DNA of 64,000 nucleotides from Phaeosaccion multiseriatum (taxonomy: Eukaryota > Ochrophyta, other classes): contig OZ218960.1 of assembly GCA_965112735.1 (NCBI GenBank), forward strand, positions 62,001-126,000. Reading direction: 5' to 3'. Positions 52,673 to 62,800 of the stretch are shown piece after piece. Each line of letters opens with the position of its first letter. Within the stretch, counting starts at the first letter, position 1. The position numbers and the translations under genes were made by a program. Below the pieces are notes generated by a model. It was not told where the DNA came from. It was given only the letters and a program-made list of their open reading frames with translations, and searched no databases.

Positions 52673-54428
52673 GGTAGGTGGGTGCACGTAGGTGCCAATA
52701 TGAGTCGAGGAGCAGGGAGGGCGTTAGAAAAGAACGCGGTAAGGCAGGGAGGGGTGGTCAGATTTCCGCGGATAAGGAAAGCACAGAGGTCCCGAAAATA
52801 AGGGGCCTCTCTGTCCCTCCCATCCACTGCCATCCCTCTGCCCCTCTACCCTACCCATTCACTGCCATCCCTCTGCCCCTCTACCCTCCCCATCCACTGC
52901 CGTCCTTCCGCCCCTCCCGTCCACTGCCATCCCCCTGCCCCTTTAACCCACTGCCATCCTCTGTCATTCCTTTGCGCCTCTCACCTGCACGGGATGCATG
53001 GCCCTGCGCTTGTCCTCCCCGAAGAGAAGCTCGAAGCGCGCAGATGGCGACGCGCACGGAGGGCTCTGAAGCACCACCTTGCCCCTGCGAGAGCTGGGCG
53101 AAGGCGTATGGGGAGGGAGATTAGAGGACTACGGGAAGGAACAATAGAGAATAAAGCACGCTCGCACGCACTCACGCACCACGCACTCACCCGTCCTTGA
53201 GCACGAAGGCCACGCCTGCATGAAGCAGCGAGATGCTGAGTATCGTCTCCCTGAGCCTGTTTCACACCCCAAGTTCCAGTTCATGCAGTTCGTGGGGTCG
53301 GGCAGGTGTTGAGATGAAGGCAACCCGATAATACTGAAGGGCAGATTGTCCTTCTCTCAACAGTGGGTCACTACACACACATCAAGCATCCATGATCGTC
53401 AGACAGCGTGTCCCACAGAGCTCACACGGACCTGGCGAGCTGCTGCTGCATGTCCAGGGCTCTCCTCCGCACGGGATAGCGGTAGAATAAGTCACGCACA
53501 GTCACCACGGTGCCGTGACCCACCGCGGCTAGCGTTCGGGCAGCCTCCAAAGCCGAGGAAGAGGAAGGGGAAGAGGAAGAGAAGGATGGGGTAAAGGATG
53601 ATGCGCTGGTGCCCTGCCTACAGGGCTGAGCTGCTGGGGCTGTAGCTGCTGGTGCTGGTGCTGGTGCTGACCCCGGGGGGTGCGGCGTGACCTGCTTGCA
53701 GGGCAGCACCTGCCCGCCCCGCACCATCTTGGAAAAGGCGCTTGCGGCACCGGGGCGGCGCGATGTCACCTCCAGCAGAGACGTGGTGGCCAGGGACACA
53801 AGAGCCTCGCCTCGAAAGCCGTACGAAGAGGCCGACGCCATGTCATGCAGGCTTTGGGCTGATGCGTGTGGGTGAGTGTGTTTGAAGGGAGGGGAAGTGG
53901 CAGTGCGGTTTGTACTATCAGGGGCGTGAAGGCAAAGAGGTTACAACACCTCTTCTTTAGCACTGTATTCAGGGTCAGGGATAAGATATAAGATAGAAGA
54001 GCGAAAGTACGAGTGCGTAGGGTCTCCTTATCCCTCTGAAAAGGATAGATACGGTGAATCCATCGTGAGACCGAGCAGCCAAACGTCCAAGCCAAGCAAC
54101 GACATTATCAATCAAGCTGGATAGATGCTTCCCCACCCCCCTTCCCTTTTACTGTCTCACCCTTAGAAGTAGCGTGGGCCGTCCCTGTGAGCCCCTGAAG
54201 CGCCGCCTCCTCAATGCCATGCCCATTGTCCGTCACCTGTACTCTGTACGAAGGGAAGTCGCAAACCACCTCGATAGCGGAGGCGGAGGCATCCAGACTG
54301 TTGTAAACCAGTTCCTCCACAACCTGCGCAAAGCTACCCAGCACAGCAGCGGAGCGAATCTGCTGCGCCGTTCCCTCCACGATACGCTCCACTACGGGGG
54401 CTGGCTGAGGAGGGTGCCGTGAGGGCAT
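45486..54428 (-). CDS. MLH3: DNA mismatch-repair protein MLH3
   Basis: Eleven exons (54428-54161, 53858-53432, 53250-53191, 53093-52985, 52587-52490, 52083-51730, 51455-51341, 51189-50789, 50270-47300, 46937-46191, 45785-45486) join in phase to ~1,949 residues. N-terminal GHKL ATPase motifs: VEELVYNSLDASASAIEV, VTDNGHGIEEAAL and YGFRGEALVSLATTSLLEV; the transducer domain follows (TVVTVRDLFYRYPVRRRALD, ELQFAFINRRWVRKFPEV). A ~1,100-residue disordered, Glu/Gly/Gln-rich linker is mostly exon 9. C-terminal endonuclease-type domain: DAHVIGQVDLRFIVVRTR, LLLDQHAADERVKL, ACHSAVRFGDLLSL and LPFQCAHGRPSVAP. MLH3 pairs with MLH1 in mismatch repair and meiotic crossover resolution. The metal motif has Asp where DQHAxxExxxxE has its last Glu. 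The linker bears several motif A copies. Confidence 0.9.
45785..45995. repeat. Tandem GGATGGCAGG array (expanded motif B)
   Basis: Ten or more copies of GGGGATGGCA(G)G beginning with GATGGCAGTGGATGG, filling the last intron of MLH3 directly upstream of the final exon's acceptor. Confidence 0.9.
47132..47171. repeat. Divergent motif A copy with CTG tail, MLH3 intron
   Basis: ACTGTACCATCAACTGCTG followed by CTG repeats to about 47171, in the intron between exons 9 and 10. Confidence 0.75.
49134..49150. repeat. Motif A copy in MLH3 exon 9
   Basis: Exact motif. The coding strand reads AVSPTAAAR. Confidence 0.92.
49671..49710. repeat. Two adjacent degenerate motif A copies in MLH3 exon 9
   Basis: GTAGTTGGTGCTACAGC and GCAGCTGGTGATATAGC side by side, coding AISPAAAVAPTTG. 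Confidence 0.75.
49841..49888. repeat. Tandem motif A-like duplication in MLH3 exon 9
   Basis: CAGCAGCTGCCTGGTGATAG is repeated twice with a 24-bp period, coding DYHQAAAEDYHQAAAE. Confidence 0.75.
50160..50176. repeat. Motif A copy in MLH3 exon 9
   Basis: Exact motif. The coding strand reads TAVSPTAALE. Confidence 0.92.
50280..50480. repeat. (GGAA)n-rich array in MLH3 intron
   Basis: GCAA then GGAAGGAA repeats with GAAAAGAAG interruptions, in the intron upstream of exon 9. Confidence 0.93.
51083..51099. repeat. Motif A copy in MLH3 exon 8
   Basis: Exact motif in reverse orientation. The coding strand reads AAAAAVGDTATS. Confidence 0.92.
52106..52172. repeat. Motif B cluster in MLH3 intron
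   Basis: GATGGCAGTGGATGG, GATGGTAGTGGATGG and GATGGCAGTGTATGG within 65 bp. Confidence 0.85.
52812..52965. repeat. Motif B tandem array in MLH3 intron
   Basis: Five copies of CCATCCACTGCCATCC and variants alternating with CTCTGCCCCTCTACC-type spacers, immediately 5' (in transcript sense) of exon 5. Confidence 0.88.
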
Positions 54429-54751
54429 TGTCTCGCTGTTGCCACTGCTGTCCCTACGGGTGCTACCCTAGCTGCTACTTCCCCTCCTCCTCCCCAACGG
54501 GCACGGCCGAGGAGGTAGTGATGATCGATTAAGAGGAGAGAGAGCTCCCCCAACACACTCGCCATCTGTGAAAGGAGAACCAACCCTCGAACGTCGAAAC
54601 ATTCCCCCGCATTCCCCCACGATATCCCCCCAATAGGATGATTCCTATTAAGTAAATACATAAAATTCCCCACGTGCAGGCTCATTCTTCTGCATAAAAA
54701 GCGCTTTGGTCTTTGTTGGGAGCGGTGAGGTGGGGTTGAAAGGGCATTTCT
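54429..54751. other. 5' flank of MLH3
   Basis: This is the upstream region of the MLH3 ATG, with an AT-rich segment at 54635-54665 that could contribute to its promoter. No gene was recognised. Confidence 0.45.
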
Positions 54752-54801
54752 CTATTCCTTGGGGGAAGTAGCTCTAGGATACAAAAAGAAAGGGGTACAC
54801 A

Positions 54802-54818
54802 GCAGTTGGTGATACAGC
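54802..54818. repeat. Motif A copy near the RING-like gene 3' end
   Basis: Exact motif. If coding in the long frame, it reads PVLYHQLLCTP. Confidence 0.9.
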
Positions 54819-54889
54819 ACAGGATGAGAGATGAGCGCTGCGAAGAGGATTACATTTACTCCCTCTACGCTTGCTCGTTGGTGTCTCGC

Positions 54890-55830
54890 TTGAGGTGCAA
54901 GAGAAAGACTACCTCCGCCAGAAGGGGGCCTTGGACGCCCACCGTCTCCGTGTCCGTAAGGTACCATCGTAACGCTGCATCTTGCGCATCTTGCTCCTCT
55001 TGTCCGCCACTTCCTCGGCCCTTCGCAAACGCGTCTACAGCCCGTTACACCCGTAACGGCACGGGGCGTCGCGTGTTGCTTCCCATGCCGCGTGCGTGAA
55101 CTCCGACGGCGGATGGCGTGGGTCGCTGGCATCACGACACGAGAGGAGCCACCCCGTAGCAGTCGCCCCTCCTCCTCTGCCCTGCTCACTTGCACACCTT
55201 CGTAGCACTGTGTAACGGCATTGGGAAGGTCCCGGGGAGAGTCGTGCGCTGTGAAGGGCCGACTGCTGCAGGCAGCAAAGGGGCAGGCAGCAAAGGGGCA
55301 GGCAGCAAAGGGGCAGGCCAGGCTACGCAAGCCCGACCCCCTTCCTCTTCCTGCTGCGGCTTCGGCGGCGGCATTCTCGATGGCGCGAGGGACGCAATCG
55401 CCGCAAACAAAGTGCTTGACAACGGCAACGTTGGTGGCGTCTGTTCCCTCTTCCCGCTCGGGGCTGCACTCCATGCCTCTGAGGGCGTTGCGGTCTCCAT
55501 TCAAGCACAAGCAACAGGACCTGCCTGCCTGACTGCCCTGGAGCGAAGCCCGCGCTTCAACTCAGCGCTTTGCACCCATCAGCAGCTCGGCTCGGTCGAC
55601 AAAGGGTGTGGCTATGCTCTGTGGGTCCTCAACAAATTATCACTCTACTAACCCACCTGCCTCCTCTGTTGTCGCTCGAGTAAGGCATCGCCCGTCACTC
55701 TGGCCCGCCAGCTCTCAGCGTCACGCCGTATCCTCTCCAGCTCCACCTCCACCTCCTCCTCCTCCTCCTCCTCCTCCTCCTCCTCGTCGTCGTCGTCGGC
55801 GTCGTTGTCTCTGCATGCTTCTACTCTCAC
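54890..55830 (-). CDS. RING-like zinc-cluster protein, gene structure incomplete
   Basis: The best segment is minus 55560-55193: RSCCLCLNGDRNALRGMECS, then KHFVCGDCVPRAIENAA and a triplicated ACPFAACPFAACPFA followed by TQCYEGVQ at a GT donor. This C-x2-C...C...HFxCxxC pattern resembles RING/IBR-like fingers seen in protist scaffold proteins. An upstream exon (55830-55660) encodes an acidic run and a helix, VELERIRRDAESWRARVT, ending at a donor. A downstream in-frame stretch (RWYLTDTETVGVQGPLLAEV, near 54990-54900) may be a terminal exon. Acceptors between these pieces could not be fixed by phase, so exon order is tentative. Ubiquitin-ligase activity is possible but unproven. Confidence 0.4.
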
Positions 55831-56044
55831 TATCCACCCCGTCGCTCACACCTTCGAGTAGTACTAGTAACAGCAGCAACAGCGGGCCCCTCACTTTCTC
55901 AACACCACGGCACCAACAAAGGCTCTGCGATGCTCCCACCCCCCTCAAGGCTGCCCATTGTCACAGGCTGACACTACTGCTGCTGCGGCTGTAGCTGCTG
56001 AGGATAGTCCGCCTAAGCCTTGCTGCTGCTCTTGCCGTGCCATC

Positions 56045-56080
<36 letters not shown>

Positions 56081-56163
56081 GTTTTGTTTGTGGCGTTATC
56101 ATCTGCTGATGTCAGTGGTGCTTCCCATCTACCGATGACTTTTGTGCATCACATCTGCTGGTG
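55831..56163. other. Intergenic, trinucleotide-rich region
   Basis: This region contains CTG repeats at about 56040-56080 and GCTGCTG clusters. A repeated CATCTGCTGxTGTCA phrase occurs at 56100 and 56150. No gene is supported. Confidence 0.5.
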
Positions 56164-56886
56164 TCATTGGCGCGTGAACACCACGTATTGTCTGGGGGTC
56201 AACCCTGGTGGGGTCGATGGCACGTATTGTCTACGGGCAACGGTTGGGATTATCTTCTCAGCGTTGCTGGGACCACAGCCACAGAGACGCCACTTCCATG
56301 CCGCAGCGCCAGCGACCACCATGCCTGCCGCGATCAGCCCCAAGATGAGGCCCAGTTGTACGGCACTCCCTGCCGCAGTCTTCATTTCGTACTCCACTTG
56401 GACCGAGAATGTGCAATCGTACCACCAGTTCGCGCAATAGATGAGCACACAAAACCCGTCGGCATCATCTCCAAAATCAGCGTACTCAGTCATGGCCACT
56501 GACACATCCGAAGTCCGAGACTCAAAGGAGTACGCAGGGGATATCAATACTTCATCGAGGCTTGCTGTGGAAGTTACTTGGGCGCAGTTTAACACAAGGT
56601 ATATACTAAGCTCCGTGTCGCTCCCGAGACCAGTTACTGAGTATGTCACCTTCTCGCCAAGGTCTGAGGACATACACGAGGCATAAGTGGCCCAAGATAA
56701 AGCGCCGAGTGTCTCCGATGAGCTGGCATGGTCACACTCTGAGCTGAAGGAGTCCAGGGCGAAGCTGCTGTTTGCAGGTGCTGTCCCATTCCAATGCGGG
56801 GCACCAGCAGTGCTGTTCTTGGAGACGAGCGCCATGGCCCCCTCCAGCAGAGGCGACACGTTGCCCATTCCGTGCGAGTTCCCCAT
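56164..56886 (-). CDS. Single-pass membrane protein of unknown function
   Basis: A single 240-codon exon from the ATG at 56886. The N-terminal part is Ser/Thr-rich with three Asn-glycosylation sequons (NST, NGT, NSS) and paired Cys. The middle is predicted beta-rich (VTYSVTGLGSDTELSIYLVL, DVSVAMTEYADFGDDADGF), with CANWWYDCTF and VQVEYEMK. A membrane helix (VQLGLILGLIAAGMVVAGAA) is followed by a short basic tail. The tail has a duplicated RQYV phrase (RRQYVPSTPPGLTPRQYVVF) from a 30-bp direct duplication. No classical signal peptide is visible at this Met, so a 5' exon may be missing. The family is not recognised. Confidence 0.55.
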   Translation of the reverse strand: MGNSHGMGNVSPLLEGAMALVSKNSTAGAPHWNGTAPANSSFALDSFSSECDHASSSETLGALSWATYASCMSSDLGEKVTYSVTGLGSDTELSIYLVLNCAQVTSTASLDEVLISPAYSFESRTSDVSVAMTEYADFGDDADGFCVLIYCANWWYDCTFSVQVEYEMKTAAGSAVQLGLILGLIAAGMVVAGAAAWKWRLCGCGPSNAEKIIPTVARRQYVPSTPPGLTPRQYVVFTRQ

Positions 56887-57129
56887 ACTCGCTGCAGTGT
56901 GGACGGTGGTGTGTGCTTCGTTTCAGACCCCGTAGCACTCTTGTTTGTTTCTCTTTGCCACCATCCTCCCCTCGGCGACTGTTGCAGAGCGAGCGTTTCA
57001 AAGCTTCCATGGAGCACGTCGCAGCTTCTGCACACACACATGGTGTCCCCTTGCATGGTTCTGTTCCCCCCTCCCACATACTGAATCTGTAATCATCAGT
57101 TACGGCGAGATGAAACTGCCAGGCGCGGA

Positions 57130-57700
57130 AACCAGAACCTTTCCAGGCCTACTGTACTATTTGGGGTTGCCTACATGTAGCGAGGGCCGTAGGACTTCGG
57201 CCTATTTATATGCCGCCGCCTAGGCGGCCTAGGCGGCCTAGGCGGGCCGAAGGCCCGCGGCCTAGGGCAAACGCCAACTAGGCGAACGGTGGGAGAGGCC
57301 AGAGTGCAAAGAGTAGTCAGTTTTAAGCAAATGCATTGCATGGGATTGGAAGTGAGGAGTAGAGTAGACTGGGTTCGTGTTGACTCTTTCCGCCTCGCTG
57401 GCCCTACGAGGAGTGAAGGCCTACAGGTGTGCTGCTACCCACTGGCTGGGCGGCACCACGCACGCGCCCACGGTCACTGGGAGGCTGCCTAGAGGCGGGC
57501 TAGAGGCCGCCTAGGACTAAAAAGTGAGCAGCCTAGAGCGGCCGAAGGCTGAGCGGCCTAGCGGCCTAGAGCAAAACCGCTAGGCGTGCATGGGGCTGAC
57601 CAATAGCATACTTTCGAACCCTGCTATAGCATCCGGCTGACGCTGGCGATAGCAGATAGCACGCCGGCTGGCGCCGGCGATAGAAGATGCATAGCGCGCC
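57130..57700. repeat. CCTAGGCGG palindrome-rich repeat region
   Basis: Clusters of GGCGGCCTAGGCGGCCTAGG-type palindromes at 57205-57265, GGCGGGCTAGAGGCCGCCTAGG at 57485-57515 and 57535-57600, plus a paired phrase GGCTGACGCTGGCGATAGCA / GGCTGGCGCCGGCGATAGAA at 57632-57690. Composition matches the palindromic ends of the 14.85-16.23 kb element, suggesting a second, degraded member. Confidence 0.65.
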
Positions 57701-57743
57701 GAAGGAAGGGGGTGATTGTGCTACTCGGCCGCGCCCTCATCGT

Positions 57744-59228
57744 TCATCCTCCTGTTCCTCTTCCTTGTCCGCCTCCTCCGTTCTTGTCCTGCTTGTCCTC
57801 TTGATGCCCCCCCTCCTCCTCGTACTCTTCGTGGTCGTCCTCGTACTCCACTTCCTCCTCACAACAATGCCCACTACCCACCCCATTGCTAAGACCCCGG
57901 CCCCCCATCCCATGCGAACTAGCAACAGCAGAAACACCAACAGTAGTGGCAGCAGCAGCAGCCGGAACAGCAGCAGGAGGAGCAGGGAGAGGAGGGGCAA
58001 CGGGGGCAGAAGGAAGAGCAGCACCATGAGGACTCGACGTCCAGTTCGAAAATGGCCCCGCTCCTCCTTCCCCGCCGCTCCTAACACCGCTGGCAGCAGG
58101 AGCAGCTACTGGTGATACAGCACTAGCCCCATCTCGAGGGAGGGCGGGAAAGCCCATGACGACAAGCTGAGCCAACGTAGGTCCTCTACCGGCCTCCATG
58201 TCCCCCTTCTTCTTCTTCGTCTTCTTCTTCTTCATCATCTTCGTCTTCGTCCTCTGCACATTCTGCTCCTCGACGTAGTCCTCCTCCCCCTCTTGCGCAA
58301 TGACCTCTGGCTGCTGTATCACCAGCTGCTGATCGACCTGCTCCTCCTCCTCCTCCTCCTCCTCCTCCTCCTCCTCCTCCTCCTCCTCCTCGACGAAGGC
58401 AGGCATGTCCTCTTCCTCCCCAGCAGCAGCAGTGGCCGAAGTAGCAGCAGCAGGCGCAGCAGAAGGATAATTGCCAGGGCGAAGGGCATTGACAGTGTCC
58501 ATCACTAATGCTACTGCGGCTCCTTCCTGTGGAGACGAACCCTCTGCCCAGACACACCCCTTCTCCTCCTTCTCTCTCGCCGTAGTACCCTCGCCCTGCT
58601 GCTGCTTGTCGCGTTGTTGTTGCTGCGCCCTCGCCCTGCGTCGTCGTCCTTCAAGCTGCCGCCCCTGCTGCCTCCGCGCTTCGCCAGCTGGCTTGCTGTC
58701 GCCGTGTGCCTGCTGCTGTATCACCAACTGCTGCTGCTGCCGAAGCTTGGCAAAGCCTGCGCGGCCTGACAGCTGGGGGGCGTGTGTGCACTCCCTCCCT
58801 TGCTCCTCCCACGCGCTCCTCGCGAGGTCTTCCCTCTTCTCGCGCTGCCTCGTGGCGTCCATGTAGAGCTTCTCATGCACGGTGCAGGAGAGAAGCATTG
58901 CCTCGGTGGTGGTGAGGTGATCTTTACTCGAGCAATACTCTTCCTCTTCCTCCTCCTGCTCCTCCTGCTCCTCCTGCTGCTCCTGCTGCTCCTGCTGCAG
59001 CTGCTGCTCCTGCTGGTGGTGGTGCTGGTGGTGGTCCCGCTCCCTCCGCTGCCGCACCCCTCGCAGCAGCAAGCGCCTCTTCCTCTGCCTCTCGGCGTGG
59101 ATGGCCTCTGCCTTGGGGGTAATGGTGGGTGTGAAGGTGAGTTCCGACTCAGAGCAGTCGTCCCAATCGCGCAGGTGCTCGGGAATCACGTAGCGCTGCT
59201 GCACTTCCTGCTGGCCCTGTATCACCAA

Positions 59229-59266
<38 letters not shown>

Positions 59267-59828
59267 CAGTGCGGTCGCTCTTGGTCCATGCCGTACCACT
59301 GGCGACCATCTGCCGCCTATGAGAGGCGAGCAGGTGGGCTGTCGGAGGCCCCTGTCCCTGTCGGCTTTGCAGTTGGCTCTCCACGAGAGCGCAGAACTTA
59401 GTGAACGTAAGCATGGCGCCTGCAGTACCACCCCCCCCTAGTTGGAGACCCTCCTCCTCCTCCTCCTCCTCCTCCTCCTCCTCCTCCTCCTCCTCCTCCT
59501 CCTCCTCCTCCTCCTCCTCCTCCTCCGCTGCTACTGGATCGCCAAGCACTGCTGCGCCACCGCTGCCGTTGAAGGAACCGGATCGCAGAGGGGCGAAAGC
59601 ATCATGCACGAGCTGTGCGAGCTCGCTACCGTGCTGCTGCAGCAGTTGGTGATACACGTCAATGCCGTCGAGCTCGAGCCGCATGCCCCTCCAGGCCTCG
59701 CTCGAGTCGTCCAGGATGGCCTTCACCGCCACGGCCCGGGACTTCTCGTCCTCCTCGACTCGGAGACCCTCCTCCTCCTCCTCCTCCTCCTCCTCCTCCT
59801 CCTCCTCCTCCTCCTCCTCCTCCTCCTC

Positions 59829-59862
<34 letters not shown>

Positions 59863-62800
59863 TCTTGTTCTTGTTGATCTTGTTGCTCTTCTTCTTCCTC
59901 CGCCTCGTTCATCACTGTTCCCTCTCGCCCCCCTCCATCTCCCCCTCCCCCTCCCCCTCCTCCTCCCACACGGCCACCGCTGCTACTCGGGCGGCGCACG
60001 CTTGTGAAGGGGACGGTGTTGGTGGCGGCGACAAGTAGAGTGCGAAACAAGGCCTCCAAGGCCCTCTCTTTCATGTACTTGACTAAGCGCTTTGACGAAC
60101 GGGTCGAGTGCGCTGCGGTCTGCTGCCGCTCCACCTCCCTCTCACGGGCCTCCCTCCGTCTGCGGGCGTTGCGGAGATCCTCTTGACTCTTGCGGTACAG
60201 TCGCTCGTACACGGTTCTTGTCGACGCTGCTGCCGTATCACCAACTGCTGCAGCTGCGCCATCTCCGGTGCTGCCCCTCCTCCTTCTCCGCCGTCCCGCC
60301 ACCCCTCCCACACCGCCCCCAGGCTCCGAATCTGAAGCGGAAAAGGCGTCCGAAATCATCCCACCCGCTTGGTTCGCCCCTTGATACTCCACCCCCCCCT
60401 CCGCCGACTCGATCGAGGAGGCCGATTGTGTATCCACGTGATGCTGCGACTCACAGAAGGGAATGATACGGGGGCGGAAGGTCTCGTGGGGTGAGGGCCG
60501 CGCGGTCGTCTCTTGGCGCTGACGCTCGAGCTTTGCTTGGCGACGAAAGTACTCCTGTTGGTTGTTTGGAGGAGGTGTACGTATGAATGGCAAAGGATAA
60601 TGGACGGATGGTTGGTTGGGTGGATGGATGCGAGAGAGTAGACCTCTAATAGTACACGCATGGTATGGTGTACGACAGATGAGAGAGGGCAGCTTACTGA
60701 TCCTCCTTCTCCATGGGTGCTTCTGCTTCGTCTTTGGACGTACGAAAGATACAAAGAAAAGGGAGAACAAGAAAATGACAGAAAACATGTGCCAAGACAA
60801 GACAATAAAAGTGAGGGTACTGACCTTGTACAAGCGCTCCTGTACAGGCCCTTCTCTGTCGGGCAGCCACTCTGCCCAGAGGTTGATACGGGGGGTGAAG
60901 GGGCATTGCTGGCTCTGCAGCAGGGCAGCCTCCTCTCGGAGGGACTCCTGCCGTTTAAAGTGATCTTCGTAGAGGCGTTCTGCAGAGAGAGCGTAGGGAG
61001 GGAGGGGGGATGAGTGTGAGCGAGAGAGGTACATATCACTCACTCACACTCACTCACTCACTCACCCACACACCCACCCACTCACTCACTCACTCACTCA
61101 CTCCACTCCCCCTCCCCTCCGTCTCTCACTCACCGCTGCAGTCAGTGTGATTGATACTCCTCCTTGTTGTGGATGCTCTGCCGCCCCAATCTCCTGCTGT
61201 CCCTTCTCCTCCATCCCCCCCGTGCAGGCCACTCTCGTCCTCGTCCTCTATGTACGACAGCGAATCCGGGTCCAGATCGTATTCCTCCTCTCCCTCCTCC
61301 CCGTCTATTGCCATCCCCTCCACCTGCTGCCGCCATTGCCTCCGCCGTGCCCTCCGCTCGGCCAAGCGCACACTGCGTGGCGGCAGGGATGGCGCAAAGG
61401 GCATCGAAGTAGACACTTCGCTTAGCACCTGCGTGTATATGGGCAGGCATAAGCAGGTATATCGGCAGGTACGTACGGGCAAGGCACGGAAGCGTACGTA
61501 GGGCGGGCAGGCGGAAAGGTGTATGGGCAAGCACAAATGAGAGCATACGAGCCAAGCAGAATGCGGAGGGAGTTCCCGCAGCAGTTGGTGATACAGCCCA
61601 CTCCTCACCCCCCCCGTCCAAGCAGGTACCTTAGCGAAGGAGCTCCGGCGGGGACAGAGCGCCGCCGCAGCTGCAGCAGGAGTTGGTGATCCTGTAGTCG
61701 CAGTCACAGCAGCAGGGTTATACGAACCGGCGGGAAGGACCCCATTCCCGAAGGGGAAGGGCTCCCTATCTTCCACCCACGCCCCATCCTTTGCAGCGCC
61801 CTTGGGTTTCTCGCCCCCCGGGGCTCGCGCAGGGTTCCCCGCGGGCGAAACCCTACTCTCTGGTCTGCAGGAGTAGAGGTGGTCGAAGACAGACTGCTCA
61901 GGCGGGCGCTGGTGCCGTTTCGAGTCGAGAGGTCCCTGTAGATAAGGGGGGTGAGGAAGGCCAAGAGGCACGAGACACGGGAGCGCAACACGTGAGCAGC
62001 AGCAGCAGCATCCAAGAGGAGGGGAGGGGAGAGGGAGCTCTCTCCTTTCTGCTTTCGTCGAGTGGCATTCGTTGTGCGGTTTGATTTTGATATTCAGCCC
62101 CAACGGTGCGCACCTTGGAGCTGAAGGTCGTTGGTATGAACATCCGAGCGGGCCTCGGGACGCCGCAGCGCCGAATGGCATCGGTACCATAAGCACTGGC
62201 ACTCAAACTGCTGCTGTTCGCGGTCCCCACTGCTGCAGACATTCCACTCCTGTTGCTCCTATTGTTGTTGTTGTTGTTATTGTTGCTGCTGCCCTCGTGG
62301 CTGCTGCCGTCATTGCAGCTCCCAGTGTCAGCAGCATGGTTGAAGATGAGCGTTCCCCAGTGGCTACTGAGCTCCTTCTCCCCGCCCCCTCCCACCCATA
62401 TGCCTCTATTCCCCCCTCCTCCCCTGGGGCCAGCCTTGTGCTGCAGTCTCTGCGCAAGCTTCTCCACGCTGTGCGTCACTCTGACCCATGCGTGCTCCAG
62501 GGGGGCACTCTCCAGCGACTCCGTAGAGAGACCCATGGGCCTGGAGAGAGGGAGTTGAGTAGAGGGACATGGGGAGGGGAGGGGAAGAAAGGGAATAGAG
62601 CGTGGGAGATGAGGTGTGTACCTCCTTGGCACAGAGGAGAGAAGCACAACATTCATACGCCCCCCCCCCCCCCCTCCGTCCACCCCTCCATCCTCCTGCC
62701 CATATTCCCCCCTCTCCCCTGTGCCTCCTGTAAGTCAACAAATATCCCCCCCCCGCGTCGTGAACCCACCTCATACAGCCCCTGTCTTGCGGAGAGTTGC

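Noticed and set aside
57600-57640. tRNA-like TTCGAACCC
   Set aside because: No cloverleaf could be drawn around it. It lies in a palindromic repeat region.
49841-60250. CRISPR-like spacing of the short repeat motif A
   Set aside because: Copies are irregularly spaced, in both orientations, inside exons of eukaryotic genes, and there are no cas genes.
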